25,345 nt of DNA, taken from an uncultured Bacteroidota bacterium. Its GTDB lineage: Bacteria > Bacteroidota > Bacteroidia > Chitinophagales > Chitinophagaceae. Numbering within the stretch: the first letter of the stretch is position 1; the number at the start of each line of letters is the position of its first letter. The position numbers were made by a program, and so were the translations under genes. The notes below the pieces were generated by a model. That model worked only from the letters and a program-made list of their open reading frames with translations. It was not told the DNA's origin and ran no database searches. Where the stretch lies: positions 1-25,345 of the forward strand of contig CAMLGR010000060.1 of the NCBI GenBank assembly GCA_946479615.1, written 5' to 3'. This document shows positions 8,265 through 14,930 of the stretch, piece by piece.

Positions 8265-9260
8265 TCATGATCCTGAAGACGACACCGCTTTCTCTGTTGC
8301 TTCAGAAGGATATAGTTCCGCAAGCCAGTAGATATCTGTGTTGTATAAAGCAAAAGCTTCGTTCCATTCTTTTGCTTCTTCTTCAGTATAGGTATAAAGG
8401 CCCTGTAAACTTTTCACTCCTTTCAGTTCCGCTTTCAGCATCTGCTTCATCAGTGGCGGCACTTCATCAGTGTTGGATAGATTCGGGAAAAGATTATTGA
8501 ATGTTTCGGCATAATCTTTCAGACCGGTAAAATCCATTCTTCTGAAGATCCCCATCAGGGTCATCCAGGAACCAAAATCATATTTCAATGCCTTGTCTGC
8601 ATCTTCGAGTTTTACATTGTGCGTTTCTACCAGGTGCAGGGCTTCCCTGTACAAGGCATACATCAGCCGGTTGGTAATAAATCCGCGTATATCCTTACGA
8701 AGAAGCGTAGGCTCTTTTCCCCAATGATGCGCCAGCTCAAATACCCAGTTGGCATTTTCGATCGCCGTCTGACTACCACAGGTGATCTCCAGAAATCTTG
8801 TAGCATAAGCCGGTTCCGCCCAATGCACACCGAGGAATCGTTCAGGATGACTGATCAGTTTTTGTAAAATACCGATCGGTATGGCAGATGTATTACTGGC
8901 AATGATGGTGTCTGCTCCAACTACAGCAGTGATGCAATGGTATACTTTTTCTTTGATCTCTTTTTTCTCGATAACGCATTCCAGCACGAAACGGCAGCCA
9001 GCCAGTTCTTCATACTCTTCGGTGACGGTGAGGCGTAACAGGTAATCATCGATGGATTGATCGAGCAGACCTGCGCTCTCGGATAAGTGTAATTGTTCGC
9101 GGATGCGTGAAGACGCTCCTTCCATATCATCAGGCCTCGGCGCAATGGCTTTTACATGATGTCCCGCAATCAGCAGGGAAGTAATGATACTGCAGCCCAT
9201 AAGACCCAGACCTACAACACCTACATTTATTTCCTCTGCATTGATTTGTTTTGTTCCCAT
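8265..9260 (-). CDS. 3-hydroxyacyl-CoA dehydrogenase family oxidoreductase
   Basis: A 331-residue NAD-dependent dehydrogenase. The Rossmann motif GLGLMG is at 17-22, SNTSAIP at 122-128, the catalytic dyad positions are His146 (FLGVHWAEP) and Glu158 (RFLEI), and Asn197 lies in GFITNRLM, all as in active members. The family includes 3-hydroxybutyryl-CoA dehydrogenase, L-gulonate 3-dehydrogenase (lambda-crystallin) and L-carnitine 3-dehydrogenase. The HWAEPAY variant of the usual HFFNP suggests a substrate other than acyl-CoA, such as a free 3-hydroxy acid (inference). It lies 8 bp downstream of the RidA gene and upstream of the aminotransferase and its own divergent paralogue. Cytosolic; no signal sequence. 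Confidence 0.85.
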   Translation of the reverse strand: MGTKQINAEEINVGVVGLGLMGCSIITSLLIAGHHVKAIAPRPDDMEGASSRIREQLHLSESAGLLDQSIDDYLLRLTVTEEYEELAGCRFVLECVIEKKEIKEKVYHCITAVVGADTIIASNTSAIPIGILQKLISHPERFLGVHWAEPAYATRFLEITCGSQTAIENANWVFELAHHWGKEPTLLRKDIRGFITNRLMYALYREALHLVETHNVKLEDADKALKYDFGSWMTLMGIFRRMDFTGLKDYAETFNNLFPNLSNTDEVPPLMKQMLKAELKGVKSLQGLYTYTEEEAKEWNEAFALYNTDIYWLAELYPSEATEKAVSSSGS

Positions 9261-9268
9261 GGGCCTGT

Positions 9269-9655
9269 CTATAATTTAACGATACAATCAATTTCAACTT
9301 TTATTCCTTCCGCCAGTACCGATTGCACGGTGGTTCTTGCCGGCCTGATACCGGAGAAGTATTGTGCATATACTTTGTTATACCGGTCAAATTCATTGAT
9401 GTCGGCGAGGTGCACTGTACATTTCACCACATCGTCCATGGCGGCTCCTGCTGCTTCTATAATGGCTTTGATATTATCCAGCGTACGCGTGGTTTCTTCT
9501 TCAATAGTACCCAGCACAAACTTCGAGGTCTTGAAATCCACCGCGGCCTGTCCGCTTACAAACAGGAACCCGTCGACGATCACTCCATCGGTATAAGCAC
9601 CTGTTACAAAACCTGGATCACGATCCGGATGAACCACTTTTCTCTTTTTTTGCAT
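9269..9655 (-). CDS. RidA/YjgF-family protein (enamine/imine deaminase type)
   Basis: A 128-residue member of the RidA/YER057c/UK114 family, of typical length. The substrate-binding arginine is R107 in GIRPARTTVQ, and E121 in VEIDCIVKL matches the conserved C-terminal glutamate. RidA proteins hydrolyse reactive 2-aminoacrylate-like enamines and imines released by PLP enzymes; other family members act as dedicated catabolic deaminases. This is the first gene of block D, starting 75 bp after its -7 element and 8 bp ahead of the 3HCDH-like gene. With a class III aminotransferase in the same operon, an imine intermediate in the pathway is a reasonable guess (inference). Confidence 0.9.
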   Translation of the reverse strand: MQKKRKVVHPDRDPGFVTGAYTDGVIVDGFLFVSGQAAVDFKTSKFVLGTIEEETTRTLDNIKAIIEAAGAAMDDVVKCTVHLADINEFDRYNKVYAQYFSGIRPARTTVQSVLAEGIKVEIDCIVKL

Positions 9656-9730
9656 ACTGTGTAAGAATTTGATGCTTTATTGTTATACGTTCCCCTGGTC
9701 CTGCTGCCAGGACGATACCACGGTACCTAC

Positions 9731-9738
9731 CAAAAGTA
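9731..9738 (-). promoter_or_regulatory. Promoter -7 element of the ridA-to-dehydrogenase block
   Basis: TACTTTTG on the minus strand, an exact TAnnTTTG match and identical to the ppsA element. It lies 75 bp before the RidA ATG. No -33 TTG is visible at the expected spacing. The shared operator box starts 52 bp upstream. Confidence 0.6.
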
Positions 9739-9763
9739 ATTGTCACACTCTTTTTCATCTATT

Positions 9764-9794
9764 ACTTTCGTTCACATTTATAATACTATTTTTT
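9764..9794 (-). promoter_or_regulatory. Putative AraC-type operator upstream of ridA
   Basis: Plus-strand distal box AATACTATTTTTT at 9782-9794 (ATACTA core at 9783), 52 bp from the -7 element at 9731. A weaker second half-site, ACTTTCGTTCA at 9764-9774, lies 21 bp nearer the promoter. On the minus strand, ATAGTATTA and AAAGTAATA match at 7 of 9 positions with a 21 bp offset. This is the periodicity expected of two AraC-family monomers on one DNA face. Confidence 0.55.
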
Positions 9795-9820
9795 ATCACT
9801 CAGTATGTTGCGTGGCAGGC

Positions 9821-10987
9821 TCAGTCACCTGCTGCCTGGATAAGCGCCCTGATATAACCCAGTGCATATCCCCATTGGGCCAACTGGCTGGTATCGCCCG
9901 TAATCGAAGGGCTATGGTCGGGAACGATACCCCGGGAATACCCTGATTTTTTTAACGCAGTCATCGCAGCAGGCATATCAACGGCTCCTTCATCGATAAA
10001 GGTTTCGTAATAGGCAGTTGATCCACCAACACGTTCGGATCTTGCATTGCGGAAATGAACATGATTAATACAATCTCTTTTTGAAAAATACCGGATCAGT
10101 TCAACAGCATCTCCACCCAGTTGCCCGGTAACGCCTGTATCGAATACAATGCCGTTGGCAGGAGATGGTAAAAAATTCACCATGCGTTTCCATTGCGCGA
10201 TAGTTGCAAAAGGTTGCGCGATCCGGCGGTACGCTCCAACCGGTGGATCATTGGGATGTAATGCAAGCCGCACATTAGCAGCATCGGCTACGGGAATGAC
10301 AGCATCAAGAAAATACTGCATCCGTTTCCACATCATCTCTTCGCTTACAACACCGATCGATGGCAATGCGGAATGATCTTTTACCAGTTTCTCATCGAAC
10401 GCCCTGTAAGTCGATCCTCCCCTGCCGGGTTTTGCATACAATCCTTCTACATTTCGTAATCCATAAAAATTATACAGCAATATGGGTATCTTCAATCGTC
10501 CTGCTATGCGTATCGATTCACAGACCTGCGCGATATCTTTATCGCGGTCGGCATTACCCAGTATCACATTGGGAAAACTATGCAGGTATACCGATCCTAC
10601 TTTAACACCGGCCGATTCAGCTTTATCAATGAGCTGTTGTACTTCTTCTTCTTTCCAGGGACCGGACAATCCTGCCGGCGGCCCGCCGATGCCGCCCCGC
10701 GATTTGTCGAATCCGGTCATCACTGCACCTTCCGTCAATGAAGGATCGACAGCCTGGCCTTGTGCAGGCGGAAGGCTGGTACAGATCCATTCCACGCCGA
10801 TCTGTTTCATGAATTGCAGCAAGGCATGATTGTTCACATCGGCATCGAGACCTAATTTCATTGCCGGTTTTGCAATATCACGATCAATATTATTGCCGGT
10901 AAAATTCAATCCCGGCAAACTCATGCCACCTGCCAGCAGGCATCCCGATTTAATGAATGATCTACGGTCGAGGTTGTCGTTAGGCAT
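9821..10987 (-). CDS. Tat-signalled mannonate dehydratase (UxuA)-like TIM-barrel protein
   Basis: A 388-residue protein. The N-terminus DRRSFIKSG (7-15) with a following hydrophobic stretch is a twin-arginine signal, implying export to the periplasm. The rest is UxuA-like: HPNDPP at 244-249, NGIVFDTGVTG at 278-288, HVHFRNARS at 309-317, GAVDM at 334-338 and PDHSP at 356-360. In UxuA the metal is bound by His, Cys, His and Asp in these motifs. Here His244, His311 and Asp357 are kept but the Cys position appears to be Asp283. UxuA dehydrates D-mannonate to 2-keto-3-deoxygluconate and is normally cytosolic, so this may be a related dehydratase or isomerase of other specificity (inference). Last gene of block C, 24 bp after the YhcH-like gene. 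Confidence 0.75.
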   Translation of the reverse strand: MPNDNLDRRSFIKSGCLLAGGMSLPGLNFTGNNIDRDIAKPAMKLGLDADVNNHALLQFMKQIGVEWICTSLPPAQGQAVDPSLTEGAVMTGFDKSRGGIGGPPAGLSGPWKEEEVQQLIDKAESAGVKVGSVYLHSFPNVILGNADRDKDIAQVCESIRIAGRLKIPILLYNFYGLRNVEGLYAKPGRGGSTYRAFDEKLVKDHSALPSIGVVSEEMMWKRMQYFLDAVIPVADAANVRLALHPNDPPVGAYRRIAQPFATIAQWKRMVNFLPSPANGIVFDTGVTGQLGGDAVELIRYFSKRDCINHVHFRNARSERVGGSTAYYETFIDEGAVDMPAAMTALKKSGYSRGIVPDHSPSITGDTSQLAQWGYALGYIRALIQAAGD

Positions 10988-11011
10988 GAATCGATGAATT
11001 AAAAAGGATGC

Positions 11012-11467
11012 TTATACTTTTATCTTGACAACTACTTTCAATACTTCGGCTGCATCGCCCCAGTTACAGGATGGCACATGCCCATCCTGCGGAAATAATA
11101 AGGTGAAATCGCCTTCTCTCATCTGGTAAGGCATTCCTTCGGGTATAATGCCATACAAAGCAGCATCATCCTGTTCGCTGAATGGCATCGTAACATTTGT
11201 CAATAAAGGAAGCGGCGCCCAGTATACTACTTCACGGCCACGAACGATATAATGCAGATCGATGTACTGACGATGTGCTTCATACTGACGTTCCTCGATA
11301 GGCTTCGTCATATGTTGCTGAACGAATGCATAAATTTCTTCTCCATCGATTTCATAACGGCCAACGGGTGTTGACTTATCCACTCCGCGTAGAAAGGCAA
11401 ATGCCTTTTCAAACCGGGGAGAAATGGCGTTGTATTGTTTCGATTCGCTGAGCGTATCCAGGATCAT
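11012..11467 (-). CDS. YhcH/YjgK/YiaL family protein (DUF386)
   Basis: A 151-residue, single-domain, cupin-like protein of normal family length. The family signature is visible in YEAHRQYIDLHYIVRGREV (about 63-81) and in FTLLFPQDGHVPSCNW towards the C-terminus, with His residues positioned to bind a metal. Members occur in sialic acid, 2,3-diketo-L-gulonate and other sugar-acid clusters, and are proposed anomerases or isomerases of sugar acids. It is third of four genes in block C, 40 bp after the D-2-hydroxyacid dehydrogenase. The context supports a helper role in sugar-acid turnover, but the exact reaction is not known to me. Confidence 0.85.
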   Translation of the reverse strand: MILDTLSESKQYNAISPRFEKAFAFLRGVDKSTPVGRYEIDGEEIYAFVQQHMTKPIEERQYEAHRQYIDLHYIVRGREVVYWAPLPLLTNVTMPFSEQDDAALYGIIPEGMPYQMREGDFTLLFPQDGHVPSCNWGDAAEVLKVVVKIKV

Positions 11468-11507
11468 GATAATTTTATTTGATGATATATATTTTATAAA
11501 TGAGCGA

Positions 11508-12503
11508 TCAGTATCCCTGTGTCTTACTGGTCGGATTCAGTAAAGGTTCTTTATTCACAAACCGGCGAAGATTTTCACCCAGCAGTTTCACCATCACGGG
11601 CCAGAAATCCTTGTATACTCCTGACATATGCGGCGTCATGATAAGACCAGGCACATCGAAGAAATAATGATCAGGAGGCAATGGTTCTTTGACAAAACAA
11701 TCTACGGCAGCTGTTGCCCGTTCACCGTTGCGCAGAGCATTTGCCAGCGCTTCTTCCTGCACGATACCCCCGCGTGAAATAATGATCATGCCGGCACTCT
11801 TCTTCATCAATTCAAATTGTTGCTTACCGATCATGCCTTCGGTATTCGGTGTGCTCGGTACTGTGATCACCACGAGATCGCATAGCGGCAGCATTTCATT
11901 CAACTGGTCTGGCGAAAACCATCTTTCAGGAATTGTCCCTTCCGGGTCGCCTGTTCCCGGCCATGCATTATATCCATCATCTTTTTTAGATTTCGGATTT
12001 TGTTTCAAACAAAAAATGCGCATACCTAATGAATGCAATTGCCTGGCAGATTCTCTCCCGATGCTTCCATACCCGATAATACCTGCTGTCAATCCCCTAG
12101 ATGTAGTAGCCGCCAGTGCGCCCCGGTTGGGCCAGGTATGAGTTGGTTTGAATTCTAAAATCTCCGGCATCCGGTGAAGCATCATTAACCAGGCGCAGGT
12201 GATGTATTGTGCGATAGGAACTCCATGCGTTCCACTTGCTGTAGTAACCGGTATGTTTGTTTGCACGATCGGGTGACCGAGCAATTGATTGGCGCCGGCT
12301 GAAAGCAGCTGCACCCATTTCAGATCGGGCCATGCCGAAAGATCGCGTGGCACCTGCTCGGTTACCAGCACTGTCACTCCTTTTCCATTTAATTGATCGG
12401 CCGGAGCAAACGTATATTCGATAACGAGACCAGGATAAGCAGCTTCCAGGTACTGCCGGTGCTCATTGGTAAAATCGTATGTAGTATTGATCAGTAGCTT
12501 CAT
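11508..12503 (-). CDS. D-2-hydroxyacid dehydrogenase (NAD-dependent)
   Basis: A 331-residue member of the D-isomer-specific 2-hydroxyacid dehydrogenase family. The dinucleotide motif GYGSIG lies at 144-149 and the catalytic triad is Arg244 (ISRGGIV), Glu273 (VKEPLP) and His292 (TPHMSG). The family interconverts 2-keto acids and D-2-hydroxy acids in the cytosol, for example glyoxylate/hydroxypyruvate or phosphoglycerate reductases. The segment after the Rossmann beta-2 strand (CLKQNPKSKK, 165-174) has no acidic residue at its end, which may allow NADPH (inference). It follows the enolase-superfamily gene by 6 bp. A role in reducing a keto acid, or oxidising a hydroxy acid, from the sugar acid is likely. 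Confidence 0.88.
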   Translation of the reverse strand: MKLLINTTYDFTNEHRQYLEAAYPGLVIEYTFAPADQLNGKGVTVLVTEQVPRDLSAWPDLKWVQLLSAGANQLLGHPIVQTNIPVTTASGTHGVPIAQYITCAWLMMLHRMPEILEFKPTHTWPNRGALAATTSRGLTAGIIGYGSIGRESARQLHSLGMRIFCLKQNPKSKKDDGYNAWPGTGDPEGTIPERWFSPDQLNEMLPLCDLVVITVPSTPNTEGMIGKQQFELMKKSAGMIIISRGGIVQEEALANALRNGERATAAVDCFVKEPLPPDHYFFDVPGLIMTPHMSGVYKDFWPVMVKLLGENLRRFVNKEPLLNPTSKTQGY

Positions 12504-12509
12504 ATAGTA

Positions 12510-13718
12510 TTAAGTGCGTTCACCGGATTTAGGTATGAATTTATATTTTTCGATCAGTTCATCCGGCAGGTGTACACCAAGTCCGGGCGCTGATGGGATA
12601 CCTACTTTACCATTTTTAAGTACCAGTTTATCGATCATCAGGTCATTCTGTACACGATGCGATGCGACCACATGCTCTAACCAGTCGACCGAATGCGAAG
12701 CGGCAGACAGGTGCCAGGAAGCAGCCAGTGATGGGCCGACAGATGCACCGGTATGTATCGCCGTACTGATATTGTATGCTTCTGCATGATGGATGATGCG
12801 GACTGTTTCCTGCAGACCGCCAACAAAACCAATATCGGGCTGGATCATATGCACAGCGCCACCGGCAATCAATGCATGAAACTGGTCAAGACCGCAAAGA
12901 CTTTCACCACCGGCAACCGGTATGGGAGAACGGGCCGCGAGTTCGCGATAGCCGTCGATATTCGTATACGCTAATGGTTCTTCATAAAAACGCAGGCGAT
13001 AAGGAGCTAATGCTTCCGCAGTAGCGATCGCTTCTGTAACAGGAATCGGGTTAGGAACACCACCCTGGTGGCCATCGATCGCAAAATCGATCTCTGCCCC
13101 GAATTCTTTACGCAATCTTTCAAATGCCTGCACGAGTGTTTCTATTCTTTTTGAGAAAGGAAGCGGATGTGGCTGCAAGCGTCCCTGTGATTCGCCTGCC
13201 TGCTGTGCTTTCACCTGGTAAAACCCGGTTGAAAATTTAGTGGATGTATACCCCATCTTTACATAGTTCTCTACTTTGCGGACCATATCATCGAAGGGTA
13301 ATACAGAGGGGCCGCCGGATGCATACACCGGTATCTCTTCGCGAACCTTGCCCCCGAGTAATTGATACACGGGAAGACCCAGCGCTTTTCCTTTAAGATC
13401 CCATAAGGCAAGTTCAAGACCGCTGATCACACTGCGGCCGGCACCGGAACGGGCCCACCATACAGAATCATCCATCATGGCCCGTGTAAGCGCTGTCGTA
13501 TCCATAGGATCTTTGCCAACGAGTACAGGCTTGAAATATTCAACGATGGAAGGAACTGCATCGGGTGCAAAATAGCCCCAGGTTGTTTCGCCGAGACCAT
13601 CGAGACCGCTATCTGTCTGGATGCGAATGATCGCTGCAGAGTGAAGCATGGTAGGAAACGAAGGATCATTATCCCATTTGAACGTTAACAGGTGAGTAAC
13701 GAGGTTTGTAATCTTCAT
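12510..13718 (-). CDS. Mandelate racemase/muconate-lactonizing enzyme family sugar-acid dehydratase
   Basis: A 402-residue enolase-superfamily protein with an N-terminal capping domain and a barrel. Metal ligands and catalytic residues are visible: Lys161 (TKFSTGF), Asp215 and His217 (AIDGHQ), Glu247 (YEEPL), Glu272 (GGESL), Asp295 (QPDIG) and His322 (AIHTG). The Asp-x-His pair on the third strand plus His on the seventh strand resembles galactonate/mannonate-type acid-sugar dehydratases, which turn aldonic acids into 2-keto-3-deoxy acids. The exact sugar cannot be assigned. It heads block C, 38 bp after a TACCTTTG -7 element with the shared operator. This is the probable dehydration step that supplies the aldolase and FAH hydrolase (inference). 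Confidence 0.85.
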   Translation of the reverse strand: MKITNLVTHLLTFKWDNDPSFPTMLHSAAIIRIQTDSGLDGLGETTWGYFAPDAVPSIVEYFKPVLVGKDPMDTTALTRAMMDDSVWWARSGAGRSVISGLELALWDLKGKALGLPVYQLLGGKVREEIPVYASGGPSVLPFDDMVRKVENYVKMGYTSTKFSTGFYQVKAQQAGESQGRLQPHPLPFSKRIETLVQAFERLRKEFGAEIDFAIDGHQGGVPNPIPVTEAIATAEALAPYRLRFYEEPLAYTNIDGYRELAARSPIPVAGGESLCGLDQFHALIAGGAVHMIQPDIGFVGGLQETVRIIHHAEAYNISTAIHTGASVGPSLAASWHLSAASHSVDWLEHVVASHRVQNDLMIDKLVLKNGKVGIPSAPGLGVHLPDELIEKYKFIPKSGERT

Positions 13719-13756
13719 GAGTTAGTAATGATAATTTATTTTGATCCGCTTTGTCT

Positions 13757-13764
13757 CAAAGGTA
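13757..13764 (-). promoter_or_regulatory. Promoter -7 element of block C (dehydratase operon)
   Basis: TACCTTTG on the minus strand, a full TAnnTTTG match, 38 bp before the dehydratase ATG. A TTG lies at 13783-13781 but only 16 bp upstream, closer than the usual spacing, so the -33 is weak or absent. Confidence 0.55.
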
Positions 13765-13790
13765 ATTTCTGACTACTGTACAATTCTTCA

Positions 13791-13821
13791 ACTATCGTTT
13801 GGATTTGCAATACTATTTTTC
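13791..13821 (-). promoter_or_regulatory. Putative AraC-type operator upstream of block C
   Basis: Plus-strand distal box AATACTATTTTTC at 13809-13821, identical to the ppsA box; its ATACTA core begins 53 bp from the -7 element. The second half-site ACTATCGTTT at 13791-13800 matches ACTATTTTTC (13812-13821) at 7 of 10 positions with a 21 bp offset. Confidence 0.55.
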
Positions 13822-13834
13822 AGCCGGGCAATAA

Positions 13835-13937
13835 GCAGTCAGGCAGCCGGCAGTTGGATCCTGTAATCAGTAAGTTTACGTCCGTACATAGCAGGGAATT
13901 TCTGCCAGCAACTATTGAATGCCGGCTGCCTGGCTGC
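13835..13937. repeat. Inverted GGCAGYY heptamer repeats in the divergent spacer
   Basis: The left arm GCAGTCAGGCAGCCGGC at 13835-13851 is the near-perfect reverse complement of GCCGGCTGCCTGGCTGC at 13921-13937 (16 of 17 bases), with a 69 bp spacer. Each arm continues as short 7-8 bp units: GCAGTTGG follows the left arm, and the right arm continues CAACTGCCAACCGG. It looks like a low-complexity intergenic repeat element, more GC-rich than the flanking spacer. It could fold into a long stem, but with such a large loop and no T-tract I do not call it a terminator. Confidence 0.55.
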
Positions 13938-13976
13938 CAACTGCCAACCGGGAACTGTTCTTCCTTATATATTTAT

Positions 13977-13989
13977 GATACTATTTTTC
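13977..13989. promoter_or_regulatory. Operator-like box upstream of the AraC regulator gene (distal)
   Basis: GATACTATTTTTC on the plus strand, 12 of 13 bases identical to the boxes before ppsA and block C, 67 bp before the regulator ATG. No TAnnTTTG element lies 52 bp away on the minus strand, so it does not seem to serve block C. Autoregulation of the regulator is the simplest reading (inference). It is inverted, relative to the araC gene, compared with the boxes at the other promoters. Confidence 0.45.
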
Positions 13990-14044
13990 ATAAAATCAGG
14001 CCCGCCGATACGCATATCCTCTTATTTATTTAGATTACGCCTAT

Positions 14045-14056
14045 AATACTACGCGC
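14045..14056. promoter_or_regulatory. Operator-like box abutting the AraC start codon
   Basis: AATACTACGCGC on the plus strand, directly before the ATG at 14057. The first nine bases equal the second ppsA half-site (AATACTACG). A protein bound here would cover the translation start and block transcription or initiation, which suggests negative autoregulation. A chance match to a 9 bp AT-rich core cannot be excluded. Confidence 0.35.
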
Positions 14057-14929
14057 ATGAAGGCGATTGAAATGCGGTTACCGCGCGGTTACGATAATTC
14101 GTTCGTGGTTTTCCGGGAAAAAGGGAAGTTCTTTCCGGCTCCCTGGCATTACCATCCCGAATATGAACTGGTGCTTGTCACTAAAAGTACGGGCCGCCGG
14201 ATGGTCGGCGATCATATCGGTTATTTTGAAGATGAGGACCTTGTTTTCCTGGGACCCGGTCTGCCTCATGTATGGGTAAACGATACGGAGTATAACGATC
14301 AGTCAGACCTGGAAGCAGATGCCATCGTTATTCACTTTGAAGGCTCTTTCCTGGGAGAGGATTTCATCAATATCCCCGAGATGGAAAACTTCCGGAAGTT
14401 TCTCAAATTATCCAGCCGGGGTATGGCGATCAAAGGTGTCACCCGCAAAAAGATAAATGAGCTGATGAAAAAAATGATGCAGGCCGATTATGGCATGCTC
14501 CGTTTATCATTGCTGTTGAAAATATTTGATGTGCTCTCCGATTATCCTGAATACGAATCACTGGCCAGCCCGGGTTACCTGCTCCAGACACGCGCCGGGA
14601 ATGATGCGGATCGTTTCAGCAAAGTGACGGAATATATCATGCGGAATTTTGACCGCGATATTGCACTCCCGGAGATCGCTGGTGTGGCGAATATGGCGAT
14701 GACGACTTTCTGCAATTTCTTTAAGAAATACTATGGAGTTACGTTCGTGGAATACCTGCATGCAGTGAGGATCGGTCATGCATGTAAATTATTAAGCGAA
14801 AAGAACCAGGATACGGTGATCGATATTGCTTATGAATGCGGATTCAATAACCTCGCCCATTTCAACCGGCAGTTCAAACGGTTGAAGAAGATGACACCAA
14901 CTGAATATAGAAAGATCGTAAATATCTGA
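14057..14929 (+). CDS. AraC-family transcriptional regulator with N-terminal cupin domain
   Basis: A 290-residue regulator, the only plus-strand gene. Residues about 20-95 form a cupin-type sensor (HYHPEYELVLV at 31-41, GDHIGYF, LGPGLPHVW at 65-73). Residues about 186-290 form the double helix-turn-helix AraC domain: the first HTH around LPEIAGVANMAMTTFCNFFKK, the second around VIDIAYECGFNNLAHFNRQFKR, ending with the PTEYRK signature. It most likely senses a sugar or sugar acid and activates the surrounding blocks through the ATACTATTTTTC boxes (inference). Two box-like sequences lie in its own leader. Its stop is separated by one base from the convergent stop of the bdhA-like gene. I see no clean TAnnTTTG promoter in front of it; TATTTATT around 14023 is the nearest candidate. 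Confidence 0.92.
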   Translation: MKAIEMRLPRGYDNSFVVFREKGKFFPAPWHYHPEYELVLVTKSTGRRMVGDHIGYFEDEDLVFLGPGLPHVWVNDTEYNDQSDLEADAIVIHFEGSFLGEDFINIPEMENFRKFLKLSSRGMAIKGVTRKKINELMKKMMQADYGMLRLSLLLKIFDVLSDYPEYESLASPGYLLQTRAGNDADRFSKVTEYIMRNFDRDIALPEIAGVANMAMTTFCNFFKKYYGVTFVEYLHAVRIGHACKLLSEKNQDTVIDIAYECGFNNLAHFNRQFKRLKKMTPTEYRKIVNI

Positions 14930-14930
14930 T

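Noticed and set aside
12504..12514. ATAGTATTAAG, the operator core in the opposite orientation
   Set aside because: It lies in the 6 bp gap and overlapping ends of two operon genes, lacks the T-tract, and has no TAnnTTTG element at the right distance. A chance match is likely.
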